64,000 bases of DNA, taken from NCBI GenBank assembly GCA_021811865.1, contig JAKAQB010000006.1, positions 1-64,000 on the forward strand, read 5' to 3'. Position numbers and translations under genes: made by a program. This DNA is from Actinomycetes bacterium (lineage in GTDB: Bacteria; Actinomycetota; Acidimicrobiia; Acidimicrobiales; Palsa-688). The notes below the pieces were generated by a model that was not told where the DNA came from, did not search any database, and saw only the letters and a program-made list of their open reading frames with translations. Of the stretch, positions 1 through 8,531 are shown one piece after another. How positions within the stretch are numbered: position 1 is the stretch's first letter; each line of letters begins with the position of its first letter.

Positions 1-1286
1 GATCTGGGACCGCCGAGCTCGACACTCGAACCACCGCTCGCCGGCGCACTGGGGGAGGGGTCGGTCGAGACCGAGGCGGGCAGGCTCACGACGAGGAGTG
101 CCTGGTCGGTCGCCCGTGCCGCCTCGGTGAGCGCCTGGGCGAAGCTGACGTGTGCTTCGAAGCTGCCGCCGACCAGACGCTCATCGGTGGCATACAGCTG
201 GCGGGCGTAGGCCACCCATTCGTCGACGAGGACCAGGCACGGTGCGCACGCCGCGAATAGGTCGGCCAGCGCATCTCCGGGGCTCGTACCGGTGCGGTCG
301 GCCTCGGCCACGAGCTCGTAGCCGTCCTTCCCGGCGAGCTGCCAGGCCAGCTCCCCCCACAAGGTGGCTACCTCGGTCCCGTCTTCCTTGACCGACACCT
401 GACCCGGCGCGATCCGGGTGCCGACCAGGGCGGCCCGTCGCACCTCGGGCAGCGCCTCGACGCCGGCGCCGCGGACCACATCCTGGACCTCTTGGGGCAG
501 CTCGGAGAGCGTCACACCCGAGCAGAGGTGCCACAGGGCGATCAGGGTGTGCGTCTTCCCTCCACCGAAGGTCGTCTGCAGATCGACCACCGGCACGCCG
601 CCGGTCCCCGCCAGGCGCCGGGTGGCCTCGGAGAGCAGCTGACGAAGCCCCTGGGTCAGGTACGTGCGGCGGAAGAACTCGACCGGATCCGCGTACTCCG
701 CCCCGCCGGAGCCGGCTGCCACCTGGTGGAGGTCGGCGGCGAACTCGGCGAGGCCGTAGCGGCCCTGCGCGACGTCGTCGTGGGGAACGATGACCTCCCG
801 CCACGGGCGAAGCCCGGCCACGCCTCCGCTCGGCGCCGGCAGCGGCGCGGCAGCCTTGCGGGCGTCGGCCTCGTAGCGAAGTCGCATCAGCTCGGTCTTG
901 GACCGCCCGACGGCGTCGGCCCCCTTGGCGTCGACGGCCACCAGCAGCCGCTCGATGGAATCGAGAGACCGGTAGGTGTCGTCCGCGTTGAACGCGTCGT
1001 TGTGGGCCCAGCGGTTGCGTGCGTCGCGCAGCTCGAAGACCAGGTTGCGGTCCGATCGGGTGAGCCGGCTGCGGAACGAAGAGTCCCAGGCCTCCGCCAT
1101 GACCTTGAGGAGGAACGCAGGGTCTCGAAGCGACGCCGGTGTGGCGCTGCGCGGGCCGGAGTCGACGAAGCTCTCCAGCCAGGCCTCCCCGTGCACCGAG
1201 CGCATCTGGTGGTCGACGAAGGGAGCGAGCCCCTCGGCGAGCGCCTCGAAGGACCGGCCGACACGCTCGCGGTTACTGCTCGCCAT
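1..1286 (-). CDS. DUF499 ATPase with N-terminal Swt1-like HEPN domain (partial)
   Basis: Last visible gene of the defence operon; its C-terminus lies beyond the left edge. Residues about 1-115 form a Swt1-type HEPN domain (FVDHQMRSVHG start, RNRWAHNDAF as the R-x4-6-H RNase-like motif). From about residue 160 the DUF499 ATPase begins with PWREV, then a Walker A-like TTFGGGKTHT and a Walker B-like CLVLVDEWVAYARQL. The ATG at 1286 overlaps the end of the upstream HEPN gene by 14 bp, so translation is probably coupled. DUF499 proteins are predicted ATPases that co-occur with DUF1156 methylases and helicases in defence islands; database family names call them anti-phage-associated. Their biochemical role is not established, and the HEPN fusion suggests an RNA-cleaving effector (inference). 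Confidence 0.85.
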   Translation of the reverse strand, partial: MASSNRERVGRSFEALAEGLAPFVDHQMRSVHGEAWLESFVDSGPRSATPASLRDPAFLLKVMAEAWDSSFRSRLTRSDRNLVFELRDARNRWAHNDAFNADDTYRSLDSIERLLVAVDAKGADAVGRSKTELMRLRYEADARKAAAPLPAPSGGVAGLRPWREVIVPHDDVAQGRYGLAEFAADLHQVAAGSGGAEYADPVEFFRRTYLTQGLRQLLSEATRRLAGTGGVPVVDLQTTFGGGKTHTLIALWHLCSGVTLSELPQEVQDVVRGAGVEALPEVRRAALVGTRIAPGQVSVKEDGTEVATLWGELAWQLAGKDGYELVAEADRTGTSPGDALADLFAACAPCLVLVDEWVAYARQLYATDERLVGGSFEAHVSFAQALTEAARATDQALLVVSLPASVSTDPSPSAPASGGSSVELGGPR

Positions 1287-1692
1287 CTGTTGCCTCCAGC
1301 TCGGCTCGGACCTCGTCGACGGTTGCCTCGGCGAAGGCTGCGAGTCGGTCCGCGAGGCCACGCTCTGCCTCGACGAGGTCGTCCGCGTAGCGTCCGTCGA
1401 TCGCCCACGGGTTGCACGTCGCCAGCATTCGCCGATCGAGTCCCCTCAGGCGTCCTGCTCGTACGCACGTGTCGTGGAGCTCCAAGAGGTTGTGCACCTT
1501 CTTGAACGGGATGCCGGCGTCGATCAAGGTGGCCTTGAGCGACTTCTCCACGATCAGGTGGGCAAGGAAGCAGGTCATCCGGGCGGGAGAGTCGGGATCA
1601 CGGTGTGCGGCGCGCAGCGTGGCCAGGTCGTCCTCGACGTTGGCAAGCCAACGTCGGGCCTCGTCGCGATTGTTGTCAGGCAGCTCGCTCAT
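1273..1692 (-). CDS. HEPN domain protein (toxin-like partner of MNT)
   Basis: 139 aa if read from the ATG at 1692 (MSELPDNNRDEARRW). All-helical HEPN protein of the COG2250 type: an N-terminal ARRWLANVEDDL helix, then CFLAHLIVEKSLKATL and KKVHNLLEL segments typical of the family. It overlaps the upstream nucleotidyltransferase by 17 bp and the downstream DUF499 gene by 14 bp. HEPN/MNT neighbours commonly form type VII-like toxin-antitoxin pairs in which the MNT enzyme modifies the HEPN RNase. Its position inside a DUF1156-DUF499 operon suggests it is a module of that defence system rather than a passenger. The open frame extends upstream to 1836, but only inside the MNT gene; the short start is chosen for the operon overlap. 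Confidence 0.8.
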   Translation of the reverse strand: MSELPDNNRDEARRWLANVEDDLATLRAAHRDPDSPARMTCFLAHLIVEKSLKATLIDAGIPFKKVHNLLELHDTCVRAGRLRGLDRRMLATCNPWAIDGRYADDLVEAERGLADRLAAFAEATVDEVRAELEATDGEQ

Positions 1693-2050
1693 AGACGAGC
1701 CGCCCCTCCCGCAGCGGCCAGTAGTGCATCGATCCGATGACGTCCCGGCGTCTCGCGCACTCTCGAACGTCGGTGACGAACACCTGGACGGGAATGGCAC
1801 CACCGAGGAGGTAGTAGAGATTCGCCTCGATCTCATGGCGCAGCCGGTAGTCGAGGTCGGGGAGCACGACCATCAGGTCGATGTCGGAGTCGGGCCCGTC
1901 GTCACCACGCGCCACCGAGCCGAAGAGCAGCACGCTTGCCGGATCGATCTCGGCGACGATCCGCTCGACGATGTCTGGGACCCACTCTTGGAGCGTGCGT
2001 CCCTCGTAGAGCGCTTTGCCGTTGCGGACCTCGTGGGCGACCTGGCTCAT
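1676..2050 (-). CDS. MNT-type nucleotidyltransferase (antitoxin-like)
   Basis: 124 aa, complete minimal nucleotidyltransferase of DNA-polymerase-beta type. The signature GSVARGDDGPDSDIDLMVV is present near residue 45, giving the G-S-x(n)-D-x-D metal-binding motif, with the third acidic residue probably in PVQVFVTDV. The ATG overlaps the DUF1156 stop by 4 bp (ATGA) and its own stop lies inside the HEPN gene. In characterised MntA-HepT pairs the MNT protein AMPylates a tyrosine of the HEPN RNase and silences it; that activity is inferred here. A second MNT-HEPN pair in the same operon position lies at 14556-15229. Confidence 0.87.
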   Translation of the reverse strand: MSQVAHEVRNGKALYEGRTLQEWVPDIVERIVAEIDPASVLLFGSVARGDDGPDSDIDLMVVLPDLDYRLRHEIEANLYYLLGGAIPVQVFVTDVRECARRRDVIGSMHYWPLREGRLVYERAA

Positions 2051-4770
2051 TGGCCAAGCTCCTGTTGGACCGCGGCCTGCGAGCCGGCGCGCCGGGCGAT
2101 CTCGGGCCAGGACGTGACGAGCGCGTTGAACCCGAGGGCGTCCTCTGCCCAGCCGCGTCGCTCACAGATCGCGTAGAGCCGGTAGGCGAGATCCCGGGCG
2201 ACCTCCCCGATGCCTCCCAGTCGGCGAACGAGGTCACCTGCCTTCGCCTCGCTGCCTTCGTCCCACAGTGCTCGCACGAGCTGCTGGGTCACCTCCCACA
2301 CCGGCATCCGGGTGTCCGTCGCGGGATCCCAGTCCGCAGCCAGTTCCACACGACGCAGGAGGCGCACCCGACCGGCACGGGCGAGGAGGATCCCGGCGTC
2401 CTCCAGCCCTTTCACCGAGACGTTCGTCGCCCGCGCCAAACCTTCGGCGGGGTCGTAGCCGGCTTCGTCGAAGCCGTACTGCTCGAACCACTTGATGGCG
2501 AAGCGGGTGTCGGCGTCGAACTCACCCTCCTGCTCGGCGAGCACCTCGTCGAGGACCTGGTTGATCAGCGCGAGGGCGCTGCGCACCGACATCGGCTCAC
2601 CGGTCGGCTCGACCACCTTGGCGTAGCGGGAGAAGACCGCCATCCCCGGGCCGATCGCCGCCTGTGCCAGGTCCACCGGCGCGATGTTCCCCTGCTGCAG
2701 CTCCCGCAGCGCCTTGGGTAGCTCAGCATGGAGGGCGGCGAGAAAGCCCCGCCGGTCCGTGATTCCCGCCGTCTCGCTTCGAGGCCTGCAGGCGAGCACG
2801 ATGGAGGAGGCGAGAGCGTTGCTGGCTAAGTCTCGCGTGCGCCCGACCCGCTCCGTTCGCATCGGCCAGGTGGCAGTTACGGATAGGCCCGAGCGGATCA
2901 ATCCCGAGAGCATCGTCTCCCAGCCCGTCGAGGCCAGACCAGCGTCATCGTTCTCGGACTGCTTGAAAGCGTAGAAGACAGTGAGTGGGAAGTCTGGAGC
3001 CGCAGCTTTCTGCAGGTGGGCGAATGCGCCCTCGAAGCCATCCTGGAAACGCTGTTCGGCCGTCACCTTGTCACCATCGCTCCGGAACGGATCGGCGACC
3101 AACTCGGAAGCCTTCGGCGTGAGCATCGTGGAGAATAGGTCAGGGTACGCGGATGCGAGCGAACGCCGGAGCCACACGTAGAAGAAGTCGGCCAGGTCTG
3201 CATAGCCGATGTTGTCGTAGTAAGGCGGGTCGGTGGCGATCGCCAGCCGTGGAACAGGCGTCGATGAGTGAACAGTCGCATCACACTGCGTGGCAGCGCC
3301 GGCAGCGGTCAATGGGACACTGTCAATGACCTGGATCACCCAGTCGAGTGCACCGGTGATGTTCCCCGTCGATTCACTGAAGAGGTTGACTTCAGCAAAG
3401 TCCCATACAATCGGAAGTGCTTGCCGTGCGAAAGTGTTTCGCATCGTCTCTCGAGGTGAAACCCACGAGCACAGGATGGACGAGTAGTCGACGCTGCGAC
3501 TCACGACGAAGGCGAGGTACGTCGCCACCGCATCCGCGTATGCGGGCTCTCCATCGTCGCCGACGACCCGCTGGCGTGCCTCGGTGACGAGATCCGAGAA
3601 GGTCACGAGTGCGGTTAGCTGCCGGTTGGTGAAGAGGTCGACATGGTGGGTCATGCCGTAGCCCTGGACTCTGAAACCGAGGGCTTGCTTCGGGAGCTCG
3701 GTCTCCGGCACACCATCAGGGCGAGGAACGTCGGCTGCCTTCTCGTGTTCTGGATCCGGTGACAGGTAGACGCGTTGCCGGTCGCCCTCGGCGACGATGG
3801 CCATGAGCTGGGCTCCCATCCGCCCCGCTTTGCCCTCAGCACGTACGTAAGCGAGCGGGACGGGGGTGTTGCAGACGAGGCAGGTGGCGCCGGCGCGAGA
3901 GACGGTTCCCTCGACGGGAGGTCCGGACTTTCCGTGGCCGATCTCGAAGCGGATGGAGCTGCCCTCGACAACCGGCTGGACCCAGGTTTCCTTGCCCTTC
4001 TTCTTGCCGAGCCAGAAGGAGCGGACCAGGGGCATTGTCGCCCGGCAGGCCGGGTTGGGGCAGGTGACCGTGCGGGCCCAGATCCAGGCGATGACGGTTG
4101 CCTTGCGCCCGTCGGGAAGCGTTGCCGGTGGGTAGAGGTGACCAATACGCCGCTCGGCCTCGTCGCGCATCCATGCGCCGTAGTAGCGGACGTCTTCGGC
4201 GAGGCCCTGAGCACCCCGCCAGGACTCGACGGCGAAACGCCCGTCCTCATCACGTGGGTGAACGGGCGGGCGGTTGGCGAAGCGGGCCGGCAGCTCGATG
4301 AGGGCCTTGGTGATGAGCACCGCGACGGGATTGAGGTCGCTTCCGTGGGCGACGAGACCTAGTCGCTGGGCCTCAAGGGGGATTGATCCCCCGCCACAGA
4401 AGGGGTCCAGCACCTCGGGCAGGGTTTCACCGCAGGAGCGGCGGATCTCCTCGCGGGCTTCTTCGAGGACCTTCTCGTCTCGGGTGGCTTCCCAGGGGAC
4501 GAGCCGTTCGATGAGGCGAAAGAGGCGCTCTCGCTCTTCTGCTTGGGCTTCTTCGGTCGGAAACTGGTCGGGATGCGCCGAGGGGTCGTCGACGAGCTGG
4601 GCGAAGAGGACTGCTCGACAAGCAGCCAGTGGCCGTCGGGCCCACCACAGGTGGAGCGTCGAGGGGTGCCCGTGGCGGATCGACTTCTCCCGGGCGGCCT
4701 CGCGGTTGATTGCCTCGAGTGGCAGGGCGACCTCGATGAGCTTGCGGCGGGGAGTGGCAGACCGGTCCAT
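2047..4770 (-). CDS. DUF1156 adenine-specific DNA methylase
   Basis: 907 aa from the ATG at 4770. The DUF1156 N-terminus is clear (RRKLIEVALPLEAINREA, then HPSTLHLWWARRPLAACR). SAM-binding motif I DPFCGGGSIPLEA falls at about residues 122-134, and the catalytic amino-methylase motif DPPYYDN lies near residue 520. Between them are two Cys pairs, CPNPAC and CLVC, of a zinc-ribbon-like insertion, as in the COG1743 family. The product should methylate adenine in DNA, either marking host DNA for a restriction function or acting in a modification-based exclusion. The start follows the 72-aa gene by one base and the stop overlaps the MNT start by 4 bp, so it is fully operonic. Confidence 0.9.
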   Translation of the reverse strand: MDRSATPRRKLIEVALPLEAINREAAREKSIRHGHPSTLHLWWARRPLAACRAVLFAQLVDDPSAHPDQFPTEEAQAEERERLFRLIERLVPWEATRDEKVLEEAREEIRRSCGETLPEVLDPFCGGGSIPLEAQRLGLVAHGSDLNPVAVLITKALIELPARFANRPPVHPRDEDGRFAVESWRGAQGLAEDVRYYGAWMRDEAERRIGHLYPPATLPDGRKATVIAWIWARTVTCPNPACRATMPLVRSFWLGKKKGKETWVQPVVEGSSIRFEIGHGKSGPPVEGTVSRAGATCLVCNTPVPLAYVRAEGKAGRMGAQLMAIVAEGDRQRVYLSPDPEHEKAADVPRPDGVPETELPKQALGFRVQGYGMTHHVDLFTNRQLTALVTFSDLVTEARQRVVGDDGEPAYADAVATYLAFVVSRSVDYSSILCSWVSPRETMRNTFARQALPIVWDFAEVNLFSESTGNITGALDWVIQVIDSVPLTAAGAATQCDATVHSSTPVPRLAIATDPPYYDNIGYADLADFFYVWLRRSLASAYPDLFSTMLTPKASELVADPFRSDGDKVTAEQRFQDGFEGAFAHLQKAAAPDFPLTVFYAFKQSENDDAGLASTGWETMLSGLIRSGLSVTATWPMRTERVGRTRDLASNALASSIVLACRPRSETAGITDRRGFLAALHAELPKALRELQQGNIAPVDLAQAAIGPGMAVFSRYAKVVEPTGEPMSVRSALALINQVLDEVLAEQEGEFDADTRFAIKWFEQYGFDEAGYDPAEGLARATNVSVKGLEDAGILLARAGRVRLLRRVELAADWDPATDTRMPVWEVTQQLVRALWDEGSEAKAGDLVRRLGGIGEVARDLAYRLYAICERRGWAEDALGFNALVTSWPEIARRAGSQAAVQQELGQ

Positions 4771-4771
4771 G

Positions 4772-4990
4772 TCAGCTCTCTGCCTTTCCGAGGGCGCGGG
4801 CGAGAGCATCGGCGATCGCGACGAGCAGGTTGTCCCGGAGACGACGCTTGTGGCAGGCGAGCGCGACGGCGGCGCTCACGGCGGCGAGAGACTCCGTGTC
4901 CCAGCGGCGGCCCGGTACGAACTGGCGCCACTCCACCTGCTTGGCAGGGATGTAGCGCTGAAGAGCCCGCTGTTGGGCTTGCGCGATCAC
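4772..4990 (-). CDS. small 72-aa protein of the defence operon
   Basis: Unrecognised family. A GTG start at 4990 is preceded by a good ribosome binding site (GGAGG, 5 bases upstream), and the stop lies one base before the DUF1156 ATG. The product begins MIAQAQQRALQRYIPAK, is basic and helical, and contains WRQFVPGRRW and ACHKRRLRDNLL, which could bind nucleic acid. It sits between the helicase and methylase genes with a 19-bp gap to the helicase stop. The tight spacing and ribosome binding site support a real gene. Its function is unknown; a methylase or helicase cofactor is the simplest guess. Confidence 0.6.
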   Translation of the reverse strand: MIAQAQQRALQRYIPAKQVEWRQFVPGRRWDTESLAAVSAAVALACHKRRLRDNLLVAIADALARALGKAES

Positions 4991-5009
4991 AGCCGCCTCC
5001 TCGGATCGG

Positions 5010-8000
5010 TCATCGTGGCGCCCCCGCGACGTCCCAGAGCTTGTCCCAATCAAAGGTGGTGGAGCGCTCCGCAAAGTGCAGCTCGCGTGACTTGCCGGCG
5101 AACGGGTTGTACAGGTAGCGGACCTCGCACGTGTCGTCGCTGCGGACCTCGACGAGCGCGAGGAGGTAGTGATCGGCGGCGTTGAGGCCGGTGAGGATCT
5201 CGTTTCGGGTGACACTGACGGTGGTCGAGCCTTCGATGCGGCCTTTGACCTCGATGAGCAGCAGGTGGCCATTGGCGTCGATGGAGCGGATGTCGAAGCC
5301 GGGGTTGGAGTGCGACATCGCCTCGGCATGCCGCCTAAGCCGAGCCTCCTCGTCGAGCACGGCCCGCATTGCCCGCTCCTCGATGATCCGAGTCTCGCGG
5401 GCGAGATGGCTGGCGGTCGCTGCAGCGGGGTCGCCGAGTGCGGCGAGGAGGCCTGCGGGAATGACAAGTGCGGCACCGACGAGCACCGGGGGGAGGGCTT
5501 GGAGCCGGCGCTCTTCTTCGAGCTCGGCGAGCCGGCGACGCATGCGACCGGCGAGCTCGTCGGCGCGGGCTTGGGCGCGCTCGGGGTTCATCTTCGGCTG
5601 GCGACCTTGGACGGCCTGCTCTTTCAGCACGGCGGCACGCTGGTCCCAGTAGTTGATCTCTCGGGTGAGCCGGGTCCGTACCGCGGTGATGGTGCGCTCG
5701 GCGCGTTCGTCGCTGCGGGCGCTGACCTCGGCGAGATGTGCCGGGACGATGTGCTCGATCGCGTAGTCGAGGGCGTGTCGTTCGAGGTCGGGGCCAGACA
5801 GCCAGTCCTCTGCGAGGATGCGCTTGGCTATGGCGAGCTCTTCGGCGCTGGCGGGGCGGTAGTCGAGGTACGGCGCCCAGCCGCCCGGCGAGCCGTTGGT
5901 GTCGCGATCGACGCTCATGAACTCGAAGCGCTTGGACACGACGTGCTCCGCGCCTCCCGGGCGTGGACGGGCGTCGGTGATGGTGTGCTCGAGGTAGCAG
6001 AGCACCCGGGGCACCTCGGAAGGGTCGCGCTCGTCGATGAGCACCGCACCCGAGGACAGCAGCGAGCCGTGGCGTTCGATAGTGAGGGCGACGACGGTAT
6101 CCAAGAGGGGGTGGCCAGGCGCCACGAGCTCGGCGGGGGGTCGGCCGGGCTGGTGGATGAGCGCCTTGTCGAAACAGATCCGCTCGTAGCGTCGCAGCAC
6201 CGGCCGGCCAGAGCTCGCCGTCGCCGAGCGCACCTCGGCGGGGACGTGGGTGACCTCGTAACGCTCCGGTTCACGCTCCACGAGCCGGCCACCGAGCGCG
6301 CTGAGCGCCCGTTCGAAGAAGGAGTGCACGTAGTGCGGCTGGAGCCGGCGGGCCGCGGCCTCTTGCATCTGGAGTCGCAGCCGGGTGACGTCGGCTTCGG
6401 AGAGCACCTCGGAGGCGAGGGCCTCCTCGGCGATCAGCTCGCCGATGCCGTCGCCGACGTGCGCGTCGATCACCTCTTCGAGATGCGCTCGCACGTCGGG
6501 GCGCTCCCCGTAGCGGATCGCCTCGATCAAGAGGTCCCGGAGCGCCCGGCCCGACATGGCCTGGCCGAGCACGTCGAAGACCTGGCCTCCGAGCGCCTGG
6601 CGCTGCTCTTCGAGCTTGTGCAGCAGCAGCTCGTACACCTGGCCCTCACGGGTACCGGCGGCCACCAGGTTCCACATGTGGCAGACCTCTTCCTGGCCGA
6701 TGCGATGCACCCGCCCGAAGCGCTGCTCGATGCGGTTGGGGTTCCAGGGCAGGTCGTAGTTGACGACGAGATGGGCGCGCTGGAGGTTGATGCCCTCGCC
6801 CGCCGCGTCGGTGGCGACGAGCACCACGCAGTCGGGATCCGAGGTGAAGGCGTCCTGGGCCGCCCGGCGCTGCTCTCGGCGCATCCCACCGTGGATGGAG
6901 ACGACCGCCTCGGGACACCCGAGGAACCCTTGGAGGCGGCGCACCAGGTAGTTGAGGGTGTCGCGATGCTCGGTGAAGATCAGAAGCTTGCGGCGAGCAC
7001 CCGAGGCATCGAACATCTCCGGGCCTTCGGCGAGCAGCCCGGCGAGCTCGGTCCACTTGCGGTCATCGCCTGCTCCGAGCACGCCTCGGGCGAGGGACTC
7101 GAGGTGGGTGAGCGTGGCGATCTCGGCCTCGAGCTCGGCTGCCGTCTCGGCCGCAGACGCCTCGTCGACGAGGCGCTCCTCTGCCTCTTCGAGCTCCGCG
7201 GCGTCGAGGTCGCCGTCGTCGAACGAAGCGGCCTCGAGATCCTCGACGCCCAGTCCGAGACGAGCGAGCTCGTCACCGGCACCGCCGCCCGGGGACCCGC
7301 CGCTGAGCGCGCGCAGCTCGGCCAGGTGGTCCTCGAGACGCTTGCGGCGCCGAGCGAGGGACTGGCAGATCGCCTCGGGGGAGGAGGCGAGGCGGCGCTG
7401 GAGGACGGTGAGGGCGAAGCCGACGACGTTGCGCCGTCCGGAGGCGAGCCGCTCGGCGCGGTTCATCTCCTCGATCACGTAGGTGGTGACCGCCTCGTAG
7501 AGGTCCTGCTCGGCCGTCGACAGCTCGAAGGGGACGGTGTAGGCACGGCGCTCGGGGAACAGAGGGCGTCCGTCGAAGCGAAGGAGCCTCTCTTTGACCA
7601 TGCGGCGCATCAGGTCGGTGGTGTCGATCTGCCCCGACGCCGATCGCCGCCGGCCTTCGAAACGGTCCTGGTCCAACAGCGCCAAGAACAGACCGAAGTC
7701 CTCGTCCTTGCCGGCGTGCGGGGTGGCGGTGAGCAGCAGCAGGTGGCGGGTGGTCGACGACAGCAGCTTGCCGAGGCGGTAGCGGCGGGTCTCGCGCACG
7801 TCGTCGCCTTCGTAGTGGGCGGACATGCGGTGCGCTTCGTCGACGACGACCAAGTCCCACTCGGTCGCCTTCAATCGCTCCTGGATGTCGTCGTTGCGCG
7901 ACAGGTGGTCGAGGCGTGCGATGACGAGGTTGGCTTCGGCGAGGGGGTTGCCGGCATGGCTCGCCTCGATGGCGTCTCGGGTCAGGATCGTAAAGTCGAG

Positions 8001-8531
8001 CCCGAACTTCTCGGCCAGCTCGTCTTGCCACTGGGCGACCAGGCCTCCGGGCGTGACGACCAGGCAGCGGGCCACGTCGGAACGCAGCAGCAGCTCTTTG
8101 ATGTAGAGCCCGGCCATGATCGTCTTGCCGGCTCCCGGGTCATCGGCGAGCACGAAGCGCAGCGGCTGGCGGGGGAGCAGCTCGCCGTAGACGGCCCGGA
8201 TCTGGTGCGGGAGCGGCTCGACCAGGGACAAGTGGACGGCGAGCAGCGGATCGAAGAGGTGGGCCAGGCGGATCCGCCGAGCCTCCGAGACCAAAATGAA
8301 CAGCTCGCCGTCGGCGTTGAACCCGAAGCGCGAACCGGCGCCACGGACCTGGAGGGCTGCTTCGTCGGAGCGGTAGAGGAGACGCTCACCGACCCGGCCG
8401 TCGGGGTCGCGGTAGGTGAGGGTGACCGCCGAAGAGCCGTGCCAGGACAGCACCACGGAGGTGACGTCCTTTCCGGGCACGACCCCTCCGATCACCGTGC
8501 CGGGGACCAGATCCTCCAGCTGGGCGCTCAC
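5010..8531 (-). CDS. SNF2-family helicase with C-terminal DUF3883-like domain
   Basis: 1173 aa. The superfamily 2 core starts near residue 105 (LPHQIRAVYG), with Walker A ADDPGAGKT near 130, the DEAH box near 235, motif III LLLTATPHAGKDED, and helicase C-terminal motifs FTEHRDTLNYL, VLVATDAAGEGINLQ and QRFGRVHRIGQ. The C-terminal 120 residues (SNPGFDIRSID, then IEVKGRIEG) resemble the DUF3883 domain, which has a nuclease-like fold. The architecture is like the SNF2 helicases of DISARM-type systems (DrmD) and DUF1156-DUF499 clusters. The start overlaps the preceding gene by 4 bp (ATGA). It probably translocates on DNA to detect or block unmodified invading DNA (inference). Confidence 0.9.
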   Translation of the reverse strand: MSAQLEDLVPGTVIGGVVPGKDVTSVVLSWHGSSAVTLTYRDPDGRVGERLLYRSDEAALQVRGAGSRFGFNADGELFILVSEARRIRLAHLFDPLLAVHLSLVEPLPHQIRAVYGELLPRQPLRFVLADDPGAGKTIMAGLYIKELLLRSDVARCLVVTPGGLVAQWQDELAEKFGLDFTILTRDAIEASHAGNPLAEANLVIARLDHLSRNDDIQERLKATEWDLVVVDEAHRMSAHYEGDDVRETRRYRLGKLLSSTTRHLLLLTATPHAGKDEDFGLFLALLDQDRFEGRRRSASGQIDTTDLMRRMVKERLLRFDGRPLFPERRAYTVPFELSTAEQDLYEAVTTYVIEEMNRAERLASGRRNVVGFALTVLQRRLASSPEAICQSLARRRKRLEDHLAELRALSGGSPGGGAGDELARLGLGVEDLEAASFDDGDLDAAELEEAEERLVDEASAAETAAELEAEIATLTHLESLARGVLGAGDDRKWTELAGLLAEGPEMFDASGARRKLLIFTEHRDTLNYLVRRLQGFLGCPEAVVSIHGGMRREQRRAAQDAFTSDPDCVVLVATDAAGEGINLQRAHLVVNYDLPWNPNRIEQRFGRVHRIGQEEVCHMWNLVAAGTREGQVYELLLHKLEEQRQALGGQVFDVLGQAMSGRALRDLLIEAIRYGERPDVRAHLEEVIDAHVGDGIGELIAEEALASEVLSEADVTRLRLQMQEAAARRLQPHYVHSFFERALSALGGRLVEREPERYEVTHVPAEVRSATASSGRPVLRRYERICFDKALIHQPGRPPAELVAPGHPLLDTVVALTIERHGSLLSSGAVLIDERDPSEVPRVLCYLEHTITDARPRPGGAEHVVSKRFEFMSVDRDTNGSPGGWAPYLDYRPASAEELAIAKRILAEDWLSGPDLERHALDYAIEHIVPAHLAEVSARSDERAERTITAVRTRLTREINYWDQRAAVLKEQAVQGRQPKMNPERAQARADELAGRMRRRLAELEEERRLQALPPVLVGAALVIPAGLLAALGDPAAATASHLARETRIIEERAMRAVLDEEARLRRHAEAMSHSNPGFDIRSIDANGHLLLIEVKGRIEGSTTVSVTRNEILTGLNAADHYLLALVEVRSDDTCEVRYLYNPFAGKSRELHFAERSTTFDWDKLWDVAGAPR

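Noticed and set aside
492..1505. Plus-strand open frame over the DUF499 gene
   Set aside because: Shadow of the DUF499 coding sequence; no motif and no ribosome binding site.
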